A stretch of DNA of 64,000 bases from Mortierella sp. BCC40632 (taxonomy: Eukaryota > Mortierellomycota > Mortierellomycetes > Mortierellales > Mortierellaceae): assembly GCA_011634665.1 (NCBI GenBank), contig WAEK01000003.1, positions 2,326,001 through 2,390,000 on the forward strand, written 5' to 3'. This document shows positions 48,420 through 62,578 of this stretch, in pieces. The translations under genes were made by a program, and so were the position numbers. A model generated the notes under the pieces. The model did not search any database, was not told where the DNA came from, and was given only the letters and a program-made list of their open reading frames with translations. Numbering within the stretch: the first letter of the stretch is position 1; every line of letters starts with the position of its first letter.

Positions 48420-49486
48420 GACACGTTTACTACAGCGACTGTCTGCACGTCTGCATGTCAATCTGCGACTTATGTGTGTTGGTTCACTCACCTTTCTCTG
48501 CTTCCTCTTTTTCCTGACCACACCACTTGACATTAGATGGGCTCGTCTAGGATGGCACACTGCACGTTGTCATTCGGGGCTGGTCCAGGTCATCCCCTGC
48601 TCTGGCGACGGCGTAGCAAAGACCATGGCTTCAAGTCCTCGAGGCATGCACGTCTCTCTCTCATCGTCCTTATGGCTCTCGGGCCTAGACCAGGAGCGAG
48701 TTACTGCGCTTCCGATCTCATTCTTAGTCTCAAGTCCATCATTTCTAAACATGCCTACTTCTCACATTCACACCTCTTCTTCCTCTTTTTCTAAATCGCC
48801 CATTGTTTCTTCCACTTTCAAAACCATATCTGTATAGACTTGATCTCAACTCTCCAAGTAAGTATTCCTCACTCACTGCATGCAGTCCACCTTTCCCAAT
48901 GCAGTCTAGAAAAGGACGATCAATCTACTCCTACCAAAACATAGACGCAAGCGTGCAGAGAGATCCATGTGGCCATGTGCCCTCTGTGGAGAAGAAACGT
49001 GTGGAAAATCGAACAGGCCATGGGAGGGAGGGGGGAAGGACATTTCCTTTGGGCCCGGGAGACCAGGCGCTCTATTTTGGCGGTTGTAAAGTGAACTATC
49101 GTTTGTTCCGTCGCTTTCTTCTTTTCTTCCTTTCTTTCAACCATTCCGAACTCTTGATGTACAATGACAACAGTGTCCATTCTTTATGTGGATGTGTATT
49201 TGCGTGCTGCTGCTTGCATCTCGATACCAAAGCGTATGTCACTTTTTTGTGCCTGCAAAAAAAAAAAAAAAAACATTGGGGTCCGATGGATGTGGAAACG
49301 GGCAAGCTCATTCTTCTTGATGATGATGCTGCTGTTGTTGCTGTTCTCGACTCGATCGACTGCGCTTCCTGGCCTTTTGGGGAAAATCTAGTGCTTGCAT
49401 CTTGCCTTCCGCTGAACGACACATTGTCCATGATCTGTGTGTCCTTCTCGAGACTTTCCGCACTCTCTGTTACTCCAACTCTGCTT

Positions 49487-49520
<34 letters not shown>

Positions 49521-49860
49521 ATCTCTTTATCTTTCTTCTTTCTTCTTTCACCCCCTCCTCTGCGAGGTACAAACGGAGAAGGGGGAAGGGGGTCTTCTGA
49601 CGCTTTTTTAGAAACAAAAAGGCGGAAAGTCCTCTGGGCGAGCCCACTTGACACCATGTCCATGTGTCTGTGTCGCAGGTAAAAGGTGTGTATTCGCAAG
49701 AGAAAGTAAACGACGTGCCCAATTCCACCAAATGTATTTTACTTCTTTCCCACCGCAGTCCTCTGTTTTCTACATTTTTTCTTTCTACTCCCTTTGTGGA
49801 TGTGTTGCGCGCGCGTGTATGTGTGTGTATGCGTGCGTGCGTGCTTGCGTGCGTGAATGT

Positions 49861-49861
49861 G

Positions 49862-49897
<36 letters not shown>
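49861..49897. repeat. (GTT)n microsatellite
   Basis: About 12 GTT units in the gene-poor region. Confidence 0.9.
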
Positions 49898-49898
<1 letters not shown>

Positions 49899-50183
49899 AT
49901 TGCGAATGTACTTAAAAAATCGTCTTATCCAGCAATCACCCCACTTCTCATCCCACCCTTCTTTCCTTTTCTTCGACTCTGTCTCTCTTATGGATTGACC
50001 GCTGTGCAGGAGATACTGTTTGTCTGCAACAATACAGTACATTGCCATGATCCATAGCCAAAGTCTAATGGCTTTTCATTGTCTTGTCTCCCTCCTTCTT
50101 CGTCCCCCCCCCCCCAAACCTCCCTTCTCCCTGTCGTACTCCCTACTCCTCGTCCTCCTTTCCTCCCTCCCTCCCTCTCTCCC

Positions 50184-50186
<3 letters not shown>

Positions 50187-50240
<54 letters not shown>

Positions 50241-50264
50241 TCTCTCTCTCTCTCTTTCTCTTTC

Positions 50265-50301
<37 letters not shown>
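50187..50301. repeat. (CT)n microsatellite, interrupted
   Basis: About 115 bp of CT with a few CA/TTT interruptions. Confidence 0.9.
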
Positions 50302-50302
<1 letters not shown>

Positions 50303-52926
50303 CTTGGGCGCCTCTTCAAAGCCTCGGACCAACGCCTGACGCCCGCCAGGTACAAATAGGCTTGCTCGGGACGCGGTTAGGGAGTCATGGCATGGCTTGC
50401 GAGTCCGGACTTTTTTGTCCCGCACCCGCATCGGACCTGTGCCACAGATGACAGTGCATCGAGTAGCCTGCAACAGAGCTGCTCCTCTTTCTCTTTCTCG
50501 CTTCTTTTCCATTTGCATTGTGTGGAGAAAGCCTATGACCTTCACATTCTGTAGAAGGGGGCTGAGAACAAGGAGTGCGGGAAGGCTGCCAGAACAACCA
50601 GTTAGCACGGCTTCGTTGGCGCACAGTCGCCTGTGACAAACCTGTGCAGGGATGTCTGTACTCTGCACAAATACATACATCACACACACACACAGACATC
50701 CGCCAAGGGAGAGAGGCATCGAAACGAGTAAAGATATTGACATGCAACTTGCCTTTGCAGCCACGCCTCGGCTAGTCTCTTCTCACTCGAGGAAGACAAG
50801 GACGCGCGATCTACCCGTTGTCAACAATGTTCTTTCTTCTGCCTTTTACTCTTTTCTTTAAACTCAAATCCTTATCCCTTTCCTCTTCCTTCCCTAGCGC
50901 CTTGCTTCTTTGTTCGTCACCATCCTTGCCCAGCGCCCTCTCATTTCCTCCTTCTCTCTCCCTCCTTTCTCTATCCAACTTCCAACTTCCAACTCCCTCC
51001 CCCCTCGACTAGTATCTGTTGAAAAAAGATATAGAGAGAACCGATTTATTTCTTATCCATTCAGAAAGTGATTCATCCGTCAAGACTAAAAGATCAAGAG
51101 ACAGCGGACCAGGGTCACGACAGTCAGGGACGAAGACTGTGCACTTCCCCTTCTCTCTCCCCTGCCCGCCCATCTGCGACACCAGGTGTGAGCGTGTGCG
51201 TGAACTAGTATCTGTAAAGAGTAAGATGAGTATCGGAGATGCTCGGCCCTGTATAATAATCCATCCCTGTTCCTGAACAGCCGAGGGGTGGAGGGGTGGG
51301 GGAAAGAAGAGAGGTCGGCCATTGGTCCACAGACGCGCAAAAGGAACAGCCCAACAGCATTCCTAAATGGAGTTGCAACCGAATTGCCCCTATTCCTTCA
51401 TGTATGTATTCCCCTGGCTTACCACTTATTTTCCTTCAAAAGGGTACAAATGAGTGCAGGAGTGAACCGACAAGCATGACTAGAAAGTAGAACAAAGGGT
51501 CAAAGGGCATTGACACCAATGTTTTGCTCCGCGGGTCATAGATCGGTCGGTTCCTTGGATGAGCTAAAATGTTCCTTTTCGGAAGGCTCTCTCTCTCTCT
51601 CTCTCTCTGACCATAACCACGTCCCTGGTCATTCCAGGAACACGACATGACCAAGGAACGACAGAGAGATGGACAGACAGACAGACAGACGGACAAACAG
51701 GACAAACCAGGGCTCTCCCTCTCGTCTTTCCTTTCTCTTTCCTCCGACTCTCCCGCGTGTCTCTTGCCCTCTCCTTTTGGCGGCCGTGGTTGCTTCGGGG
51801 CGCGGTTCCTTTTCCTGGGCCCCTCATTATGAGAGACCGAGCAGATGGGCGGGTTCAGCGCACAGGTGCATCCTAGGCAACAAAGGTCCCTCTCTCTTTT
51901 GGTTTCACACTATGCAACGTGATGACCGAATCCAAGTTATTTTTTTATTTTATTTTTTATTGTCCCTAGTCTGTTCAATTGTATTCCGCCTCTATGGCTC
52001 AAATCTTTTTTATTCTTTCTACAACTGAAGACCGCTGAAGAATACACACAGTTCATGGGCTGTGTTCCTCTCCTCTCCTCCCTTCTCCCGCTCTTGACTC
52101 TCCACACAGCTTTTTTTTTTTATCACAGTATCCCTATTACCTATTTTTTTTCCTTCTCTTTTTTTTTTTTGCAGATCCCTAACCCCTCCCCCCCTCCCCT
52201 CTCCCCCCCCCCCTCCCACCCTCCTCCAACTCCCATCCCTTTTCTCAGTCACCGTCCTAGATAGGAAGCGAGAGAACAATGATGAGTAAGGGAAGAGTAC
52301 TATTCCCGAGCCTCGTTCGGTTAGGAGAGGAGAACGAGGGAAGGAGGAGGGAGGAAGGAGGAAGAAAAATGTGCACGACCTATTCTTTCCCTCTATCTTT
52401 TTTTTTTTCTTTGCCCACGCACGCACATTCACACAGAGACGCATACACATGCACAATTTCGACAAGTTCTGGTGCATGGACCTGACTTTGTTTGTGCGTG
52501 CACGCACTGGAGGAAAAAAAAAAAAAAAAAAAAGACTCGTGGAGGGAGTGTTTGGGTTTGAATATATAATTGAATGTTTAGGATGGCATCTGAATTGGGC
52601 GGATGTTTGCAAAAAGGGATCACAAAGAACGAAAGAGAAAAGGGACAAGATGGAGACAAAAGGAGGACTAAAAATGTAAGGTCGGCGCGCCTCGTTTTTT
52701 CGAAGTTCCGACCATGGAAAGAGAGAGGGAGAGAGGGAGAGCGAGAGGGAGATGGGCCTTTCAAAACAAAAAAAAAAAAGAGAGAGAGAGAGAATGAGAA
52801 CGAGAGAGAGTAAATGAGAAAGGCATGTACAATGCATTCGACAAACAAAAAAAAACAAAGAACAAAAAAAAAAAATACCCTTCAATCGATGGCAACACGG
52901 ACCTTGCACACAATGCTCTCTCTCTT

Positions 52927-52960
<34 letters not shown>

Positions 52961-53345
52961 CCTTTATCCTCCCTTCCCCCCTCTCTATCCCTCCCCCTTC
53001 TCGTAAGCGTGGCATGGTCTACACAGAAAAAAAAAACAACGGTTTGTATGGTAATAGCTGCCTGGGAGGAGATAGGAAGGAGAGGGAGGGAAGTGGAAGG
53101 CGTGAGCACACAAAGCGTTTTCGAACCCTGTTAGGACTGCATGGTCGACATAGCAAACAGTCTAACATTAGCAAAAAAAAGGACGCGCTGAGGAAGGAGG
53201 TGGGAGGCTGGGGTAGGTCGGAGGAGTAGGGGTGGGTTACTGGAGTAGGGGTGGGGGAAGGAAGCTAAGAGGGAGAGAAACAGAAGTAGGAGTAGAAAGG
53301 AAGAAAGAGAGGGAGAAAGAGAAAGAGAGAAAAGAAAGAAAGAAA

Positions 53346-53380
53346 GAAGGAAGGAAGGAAGGAAGGAAGGAAGGAAGGAA
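53346..53380. repeat. (GGAA)n tetranucleotide repeat
   Basis: Eight or so GGAA units in the gene-poor region. Confidence 0.9.
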
Positions 53381-53689
53381 GAAGAATTAGGCACACCCAC
53401 CACGCCGAGTGCAGATATGAGTCTAGAGCACCACTGAAGACAGGCTGAGGATGTGCTATAGGCTGGCGGATGGTCGAAAGAGAGTAATGGGATAAATGTA
53501 TAAAAACCCTGACCCTTTTTTTTTTCTCTCTCTCTCTCTTTGCCATTCTCTCACTCTCTGCTCCTCCAGCGACAGCATTCTCTCTCAGCCTCTCGTTCTT
53601 CTCACTTCTCTCTTCTCATATTCTCAATCTCATTTACAATCAATCACTCATTTAGACACTGTGAGACCGAATATCCTTTGGCTGATCTT

Positions 53690-53721
<32 letters not shown>

Positions 53722-53838
53722 TCTCTCTCTCTCTTCTCTCTCTTCTCTCTCTCTTCTCTCTTCTCTCTCTACTCCCCAGCATATTCTCGCATCGACACTG
53801 CTATAACCACTTCTCTTTCCCCTGCCCCTCTCTCTATC

Positions 53839-53843
<5 letters not shown>

Positions 53844-53899
<56 letters not shown>
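53844..53899. repeat. (AT)n microsatellite, about 56 bp
   Basis: About 28 AT units, about 400 bp upstream of the Ran1-like kinase start codon. Confidence 0.95.
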
Positions 53900-53904
<5 letters not shown>

Positions 53905-54304
53905 CTTTTTCTTTATCACTTTTTCTTTCCCTGTCACCCACTGGGGGCCAGATCTCCCCTGCCCCTTCCCCTTTTGACCCGGACTGGACTCTTTGCCTCT
54001 GACCCTTCGCGTTCTCAAGTTTTCTCCAGGTTTCTCTCCTCTCTCTCTCTTTCTCTTTCTCTCTCTCTCTCGCTCACACACACACACACACACAGACCTG
54101 TTACTCCGAGTCTCCATCGTCTCCATTCTACCCACACATTCTGCACATTGCTTGGAGCTCCATTGCCATAGTCTCCATTCCCATTCACTCACCCTCACCC
54201 TCACACCCTCACACCCACACATAACCACTCACACGCACATATAAATCATACTCACCTTGCGCGAGTGTCCCTTCCGCTCCTTGCATTCCTTCCCCACCGT
54301 CTCC

Positions 54305-56757
54305 ATGCTCGGTGCATCTGCTCCAGTAGCAACAGCCATTCCACATTGTCGGCCTGACTTTATCTACCCTTCGCTCGAGCATAGTCACGTCATGTCGCCT
54401 TCCTCACATACTTCCACTGCCTCAGCGACAACAGTGACGACAAAGGCCTTATACCCATCACAAGTTCTCGGCAACGGGGCCTATGTCCTACAGGAAATGC
54501 TCGGTGTCGGTGCCTACGGATCCGTCTACCGGGCGTGCGATGTACGCTCAGGCCAGATCGTGGCCATCAAGAGCCTGAATAGCGCCGGGCTAGATCCACA
54601 GCAACGCGCGTTCCAAACCCGGGAGACCGAGCTCCACGCGCTCGTATCAAGTCATCCTAACATTGTCACGCTTCATGCAGTACTCGAGGAAGGTGCAAGT
54701 CTACATATGGTCCTTGACTGTGGCAGTGAAGGAGACCTGTTCTCGACGATTACGGAACGTGGCGGATTTGTTGGAAATGACCAGGCGATCAAGACGATTT
54801 TTGGCCAGATCGTGAATGCTGTCGAGCATTGCCACTTGTCTGGTGTTTACCACCGCGACCTCAAGGTAAGCCGAACAAGAAAGGAAAAACGAAGAAGCAT
54901 CGTCCCACATGCCTGGGAAAGAGATGCAATAGACATGGCAACAAGGCATGATCCTGGCAGTGCCTCGTCGTTTTTTTTTTGGGTGAGATGGAAAGGGAGA
55001 GGAGGAGGAGGAAGAGGAGGTAGAGAGCGGAGAAATGAACAATGACCGAGTGATGGGTCGTGCAAATGTCCTTGCACACAAGCACATATGCACACGATAT
55101 GTGCGTCCAACACACCCCTGGACAGCCTGTGTGCTCATTGCTTCCACCCCTGACCCGTCCATGGTCTTGTTCTCTCTTTTGTGCGCATCTTTTCTGTCGT
55201 CGTCTTCTCTCTTTCTCTTTGTCTTTTCTACCCACCCCTGTGCCATCGTTTCCCAGACTTGTTTTCTGCTGGTCTGCATAGTCTTATTTTTTTTTTTCCT
55301 GTGTCCCTGCTTCTCGTTCTACGCACGACCGCACAAACGCACACACGCATCCGGGAAGTGTGGTTTACGGCAGTCCCATTACACACACGCACGCACGCAC
55401 ACAACACGCACGCACAATACACAGACAAATACACACATTTGCCTCGACGACGTGCCATTCCTTTTCTTTTCTTTTTTCTTTTCTTTTTTCTTGACAGCCT
55501 AAGTAGCAAAGAACAGAACGCGTCCAGAAATGGCCACTGTTGCTTCTCTCATTCTGCCTTTTTGCTCTTTTTTTTTCTTCTTCTCTTCTTTTCTCTCTTT
55601 TTCTCTCTTATCATCCTATTCCTATGCAATGAAATGGTTGAATCTCCAAAAAAGATTCATGCGAGCCAGATGCTTTGCAACCCGTTTTGTGGGTCTTTCG
55701 CCTTCTCTTAATCTAGTCTGTTTGAATGGCTAGAGGCAATTGGCCAATAGGCGTCTTCACAGAACACCAACGAGAGAAGAGCCAAAGGGGGATGCGAAAA
55801 GCCCTTTCCTTGATGAACGCCTTTTCTTTTTCCACCTCCTCCTCCCCCTCCTCCCCCTCCTTCACTTTCTCCTCCCCTCTCTGTCAATGTTTTCGTTCTT
55901 TTGGACAAGGGTGGGTGAGCGAGTGTGTTTGTCTGTGTTTGTCTGTGTTTGCCTGTGTATGTATGTGTGTGTGTTTGTATGTGTGCACCCTCCACCTACC
56001 CCCTCGCTCCAACCATCCCATCACATCATCTCTCTCTCTCCCCTCTTCCCCTCCCACTCCCCCCACCACCCAAGGTCCCCCAATCCAAACAGCCCAAAAC
56101 ACATATACTCGCAGATGGGTACTAGTCAGTCATCTCTCTACATGAGTACCCAGAGAGAGGGGGAAGGGGGTGGGGGGTGGATAGGGGGGCCGAGTTAAGA
56201 TAACCCTGCCCCATAATGTTCATGCCAAAGAGCTTTTTATTCATTCATTTCTCTTTCTCTTTCTCTCTTTGCTTTCCTAACGCGTGACATTTATATATTT
56301 TTTTTTATTATTATTACACATTACACTATGAAATGCATCCGGCAAATGAACCGTACCACAACACAATACATATACACACGAACACCATCAACGCAATCCT
56401 TCATTCTTTTTCTATCTCTCTTTCTCTATCTATCTTTCTTTCCTTGTTGTATGAAAAAAAAAAAAAGCCTGAGAATATCATCATGTTCGGACAGTCAGTC
56501 AAGCTCATCGATTTCGGCCTTGCGACCATGAACCGGTTCTCGAATGATTTTGGCTGTGGATCGACCTTCTACCTGTCTCCAGGTAAGGCTGAAGTGGAAC
56601 GACTGATTTAACAACGCCCTCTTTGGAAGAGAGAGAATCGCTTGTGTGTATGCGTGTGCGATGTGTGTAAAAGAAAAGAAAAGGAAAAAAAAAGGGAGGG
56701 AATGGGAAGAGGGGGAGGAGGAAATCTGCGACAATCACGGGCATCCGCAACGCGTGA

Positions 56758-56816
<59 letters not shown>

Positions 56817-58455
56817 TGTGTACAGAGTGTGGTGTCTTGTGAACGATGGCATTGGCCATTGGACAAATGTGCTTTATGTTGTGTGTGTATCCCAACTTAG
56901 CGTCTATGCATCCAACGTTGAATGGAAATGAATGAATTGATCTTTCGACAGGTCAGTCGGTCGGTCGTTTTTTTTGTTTTCTTTTTGTGGGTCGAGTAAG
57001 TGAATGTGTGTCTCTGTAGAGTGCACTTTTCAAGTATGTAAGCAGACGAAGTGATTTTGTCCGCGCCTAAGAGTGAAGAGTAAGGAGGGATAGAGCGAAG
57101 GTCACCCTTGGATTTTATTTTTTTCGGGCGGGAAACTGGGCTCGTCCTAGGCCGCACTCTCTGGTTCGTCCAATCTGCGGATGGGCCTCGATCCTGTTCC
57201 TCTTTCCTCCCTTTCTCCTCACCTGCACCCGACCCGAGCGACTCCTCCTCCCTTCCCCTTTACCCTTTTACACCCTCTCGCACCCTGTAGCCCCATGGGC
57301 TCACGAATCAAAGAACCGCAAAGGTGGCGGTGGACGAATGAGCAGAGAGAAAGAGGAGAAACACAAGTATGGGGTAGACTGCGAGGCGCGACTCGGACCA
57401 TAGGACGCGCTGTCACAAGAGAAAGAGCGAGAGAGAAAGAGAGAAGACATGTCGGAATGTGTGGGCCGCCAAAATGTGTGTTTCTCCCCTATCCTATCAT
57501 GGCAACTGCGAGGTGGATGCCAAATCGCCAGCCACTGGCAACCACCCCCTTCTCACCCGTAACCGTTCATATCTCTCATCGTGTGACTGTGAGGACTCAA
57601 CAGGGGGCTGCGCGTCGTTTACTGCGCGTGCCATGCTTGTGCTCACTCTTGGTCGAGGGGCAAATACACAAGAATGAACAAAGGGGCTACAATAGGGGGG
57701 AAGGGGGTGAATCAAGTCAACGGCGACTATCAGAGAGCAATCTAGCACGGCAATTTAACTCTAACTTGGGCGTTTTTTTTTTTTTTTTTTCTATTTTTCC
57801 TCCTCTCATTTCTGCGGATCGACCATGCCATCACTTGTTGCGGCTGGTGCGCGCTCATGCAGAATGTCAAGGTGGCTATCGAGAGACTGTCTCTTTCTAC
57901 GACAGTGCAGCGAATGATGTCTGGTCTCTTGGCGTGATCCTCATCAATTTGGTCTTTGGTCGCAACCCCTGGAAACAAGCCTGTCTCCGAGACGAGACCT
58001 TTGCGGCTTTTACACAAAACAATGACTTTCTTCAAACCATCTTGCCCATGTCCACGGAATTGAACGAAATCATCAAGGCTATCTTTTGTCTATGTCCCAA
58101 GAGTCGGATCTCCATTTCGGAGTTGAAACATCGTGTCCAGGCGTGTACTTCTTTTACTACGCCCGAATTTGCTAGTAAGCTGGCCTCGTATTCAGCTGCG
58201 ACTGCAGCGGCTGCAGCGGCAGCGGCCCAAGCAGCGGCCCATGCAGCGGCAGCACAAGCAGCGGCAGCAGCGACGAGGAGGGGGATGATTCCCCCGACAG
58301 CCATGGCCTCAGCCGCAATGGGAGTCTCTGATGGAGACAGGATCTTGATCACGCCGGTCACGCAGACGACTCAGAATGCAGACTACTCGGAGAAGGATCA
58401 GGCGGGACAACAGGCTCAAAAGGACTCGGGCGTCGATGTACGATTGCGAGCATAA
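54305..58455 (+). CDS. Ran1/Pat1- or Sks1/Vhs1-like Ser/Thr protein kinase
   Basis: Three exons, 54305-54865, 56468-56582 and 57863-58455, give 422 residues. The kinase domain starts with GVGAYGSVYRA (about 67) and the ATP lysine in IVAIKSLN (about 88). It continues with the HRDLK loop ending exactly at exon 1 and PENIIMFG opening exon 2. DFG (in LIDFGLAT), the GCGSTFYLSPEC activation/APE region and DVWSLGVILINLVFGRNPW follow. The DETFAAFTQNNDFLQTILP and KSRISISELK blocks resemble the fungal Ran1/Vhs1/Sks1 kinase group, which controls meiosis or nutrient responses; which member is inference. After the domain comes an Ala tract interrupted by Gln and His, then a polar tail. The two introns are about 1.6 and 1.28 kb, far longer than others here, and are full of low-complexity DNA. 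Confidence 0.9.
56768..56814. repeat. (GT)n microsatellite in kinase intron 2
   Basis: About 23 GT units in the 1.28-kb intron. Confidence 0.95.
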
Positions 58456-60597
58456 AACCACAGGGCCATTGGTACCAAGGAAGAGGAAGAAGGGGAGTGG
58501 AGTTAGATCAACAGTATCTCCCTTGCCCTTCTTCCTTTCCTCCTTCTCCTTCTCCTCTATCTCGCTTTCTCTTTCACTTTTTCTATCGCCTCGCGCTTTC
58601 ACGAGAACCAACATGGGTCAACACCAAAAGGATGACAAAGAGGTCATTTTGCATTTCTCGTACTCGTGTGGTCAAGGGCCAAAGACCCACCAATGCCGAT
58701 TTTTCTATTCAGCCCATCCATTCACGTACTCTCTGGCAGGACAAGGACTTGGGCTATGCGGTCTGTTTCTCTTTCACACTCATCCTCCCTGAAGAAAAGG
58801 GCCCAAGCTACCCTAGTCCAATGCTATGCTGTTCAGTCACTCAACGAGACAAAGGGGAAGGGGAAGGGGAGAAGGAGTCACCCTCTCTCTGTTCCTCACA
58901 CACACCTTTCTCTCGACTTGTATCTCTCTTTTTTTTTTTCTCTTTCTCTCTTTCTCTCTTTCTCTCTCTCTCCTCACTTTTCCTCTCATGACAGGAGATG
59001 ATCCGATGTCTAGTCAATCCTTTGCGCGCAGGGGTACCCAGACCAGGAAAATCCCTGTGCTATCGAGTCAACTCTAGGCTGCTCTTCTTTTTCTTTGATA
59101 CCCCTCCCCTCCCCTTTCCATTATTATTATTATTATTATTCTTTTTTTTCTTCTTCTTCTTTTCACTCTCACGCGTCGTTCACTCACTCGTGTTTATCAT
59201 TTGCATCCAACAATTGGTTTTTTTGTTCTCTCTTTCTTTTCTTTTCTTATATACTCTTTCCCCGTGTTTTCATCAATGTGTTCTTTTTTTTTTTTACCCT
59301 CTTTTCTATAGCGTCCATTATCCCCATTTTTCTTTTCCTCTCCACATTTTTTTTTTTTTTTTTTTGTCCGTCGTCCGTTACGTCGGCGTGTTTGTTTTCT
59401 TACTCTCTCTCTATTCTTTTCCTTCGCGGGCATCTAACAGAACGAACAAAAAAAAAAGAACTCACAATAACAACAATAACAACTGCATACGAAAGAAAGT
59501 GTATCCAAAAAGCATTAGTATCCATGGACCCTCTCTTTCTCTTTTTTTCTTTCTCTCTCTCTCTCTCTCTCTCTATCATTTTCTTCATATATTTTTTCTT
59601 CCTTTTCTCTTCCTTTGCAAGGATGGTATGGATAGGTAGTTGTAATAAACAAAGACAGAGAAGAAGAAAGAAAGAAAGAAAAAAAAAGGGAGTCTAGGGC
59701 ACCAATATCTGAAGTAGGTGATCGTGTCACTGTGGTTCCGCCGCCAAAGACCGGCCTACACCTCTTCTATATTTATATATATATTCGATTAAAGAAAGAA
59801 AAAAAAAAAAAAGTTCTATGGAACAGCAAAAGGGAAAGGAAAGAGGAACCTTGCATGACCTCCTCCCCTTCCTCTTGACTGCTTCGGTTGTTTGCTTGTT
59901 TTGGTGTGTTTTCCCAAATGGCGAATGGCTTGGTCGTTAGATGGATGTCCAATTGACCAATCGACTTGAGGGATATGTTTGTCTATGTGCATGTGTGTAT
60001 GTTTTTTTTTTTTTTTTTTGTCCGGCTCAATCAGGCGGGTTTTCCGTTCGGTATTTTTCTCTTGATTATCGTATTGTTGTTGTACTGTTGTATGTTGTGT
60101 TGGGCTGAAGATGATGCAGCCTTCCATCCTTCCTCCTCCACCTCCCCTCCCCTTCTCGCTCTCTTCTCATCTTCCATCACGCTTTTCTTCTTGACCAGTA
60201 GATCCACCTCTCATGTTCTCCCGTTATTAATTATGATTATGATTATTTCTTTCGTACTCCCCGGCCTCTTTAATCGGGTCGATTACTCGATCATAGATTC
60301 GATTACACAGGGAAAGAGTGAAAGCATTCTTGTGTTAAATATACCAAGGAGGCAAGATGTTTTGGAAAAAGAGAGTGGGAGACATAGGGACGGGGAAAGA
60401 TGTGTGTGAGAGAGAGAGAGCAATGGAGGACAAAACTAAGGCACGATCGATTTGTCAGGAAATCTGCTTGTGTCCACCACCCATTGCTTCCTCCCTCCCC
60501 TCCCTCTCTCACCCCACACCTTTGACTTATTCCTACTCTCTATCGCACAAGCTCCCGCCTTGTTGATCTCTCTGGTCAAACTCAGCTCGCTCTCCTT

Positions 60598-60649
<52 letters not shown>

Positions 60650-61792
60650 GGTCTGTTGTGTCTGTTGGCCGTTGTTTTTTTTTTTTTTTTTTGGGTCATG
60701 CTAAGGATACGAAAAAGAGGACAAAGACCCCAGAGGAAGGCAATGGGGACACAAAAAAAGAAAAGAGGCAAGAGCGGATAAAACGAGAATTTTTATTTGA
60801 TAATAGAAATCTCGGGAAATATGACCTCTCGGTCCTACCCCTACCCCCACCCCTCATCTTTTTCGTCTGTTCTAACAGACCAAAAAAGATATTCTATCAG
60901 GATAAACATCTTGCTCGAGTATGGGCTCGAAATATTAGGGAGAGTACCACAAACGACAACATACACACAAGATGCAACACATTTACATTTTCTCATATTA
61001 AACTTCTCTAGCAATCACCTTTTTGTCAATCCAGACCAGAGTCAGTGTAGCCCTTTCTTCTACTACCGATGAGGATGAACCATCAAGATTCAGGCACGGG
61101 TGGGCACAAAACACTGAAGAAAAGAGAGAGAGAACGTGTGTATGTAGAGCTCAATACCTTTCTTCCCCAATTATTAGCGAGATCTCACTTTTCATCAGAT
61201 TCGGGAGGCTCACGTTTTGTCCTCTATTTTCTTTGGATAGCGCTGGTTACAACATCAGTGTTAAACTCGATTCTTAGCCAGTCGTTTTGCCCACCCGCCT
61301 CCCTTCGTATCCATCTGTTTAAAGGTAGGGCAGTAGAGAAGTGCTTTGATGCTCTTGTAAAGAAAGAGTGAGGGAGGGAAGGCTCGTGAGAGCAAACAAA
61401 TTATGGATGCGACATTGGGGAACAGTAGAGAAAAAAAAAAAAAAAACAAAAAAAAAAAAAAAAAAAAGGGTTGACAATACAACATGTGGCAGACGATCGC
61501 ACCTGCTGGTTAGTTTCGACCGCAAGGCTAGGCAAAGAGGGAAAGAGTGAGGCAAGAATCGGAATCGCCGTGAAACAGAGAGAGAGAGGGAGAGGGAGAG
61601 AGGGAGGATAGAAGGAGGAACAGAAGGGAAAAGAAGGGAAAGGGAGAGGCTGTTTGGTTGGTTTGTTGAAGGAGAAGTGTATGAGGTGAATTTGTTTGTG
61701 CATGTTGTGCGTGTGTGAGGTCGTATGCGAGCGTTGTTGTTATTGTTTTTGTTATTGTTGTTGATATCCTTCCATTGCACTAATATCAACAC

Positions 61793-61834
<42 letters not shown>

Positions 61835-62321
61835 GCTCGGATCGCGCGTGGTTACTTTTCTTTCTTTCAGAGGTGTAACGCAAAAACGGCCATGAACGAA
61901 CGCCCTTTTTTTTCCTGCAGCAGACTCCCTCACTTTTTTTGATCTCTTTCTTCTTTGCCATTTCCAGCTTACGCTCGCTCCCAAGGGACACGGATAGAAG
62001 GGGACCGGGTACAACCACACTACTTTTTTTTTCTTTGTCCTCCTGTGAGGAAGATCCCAAAAAGAGAGTCCGAGGGCAAGCAGAGACAGAGCGGCAAAAG
62101 TGAGGGAGTGAGAGTGAGTGAAAGTGAGAGAAGGTGAGAGAGCACTAGAGAGCAGAAAGGGAGAGAATTCCTTTACACTCACTCTGGTTTAAGCACTCTG
62201 TTTATGCTGGACATTTTTCGTCCGTTCTTGCAAAAAAAAAAAAAAATGCGCATTGTCGCCCACGCACATTCACGCACACACCACACCAAAAGAGAACACA
62301 TGTGGTGAGAAAAGAGAGCAG

Positions 62322-62353
<32 letters not shown>

Positions 62354-62538
62354 TAGGGAAAAAGAGGTACAGACACCACATGGATACCATCCACACATAA
62401 AAACAGATCAAAGATGAAAGTTAGTTGACTCCCAGAGGGGTCCTTGTCGGATGGTCAGTCAAGAGAGAAACCCGGGCCAGGGGAGAGAACAATTGAGGAC
62501 ACACAAAAAAAAAAAGGTTGGGCGTTTCTGGGCACCTT

Positions 62539-62578
<40 letters not shown>

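Larger units (their letters stand above)
47761..54304. other. 6.5-kb gene-poor, microsatellite-dense region
   Basis: No supportable gene despite many open frames, which translate to Ser-Leu, Arg-Glu or homopolymeric tracts. Holds (GTT)n, long CT tracts, GGAA repeats, (AT)n and several homopolymers. A TATAAAAA lies at about 53499, and a pyrimidine-rich stretch to 54300 may be the kinase's promoter and leader (inference). Confidence 0.55.

Noticed and set aside
47761..54304. Many open frames over 100 codons on both strands
   Set aside because: They translate to Ser-Leu, Arg-Glu, Thr-His or Phe-Leu repeats from microsatellites and lack any family motif.
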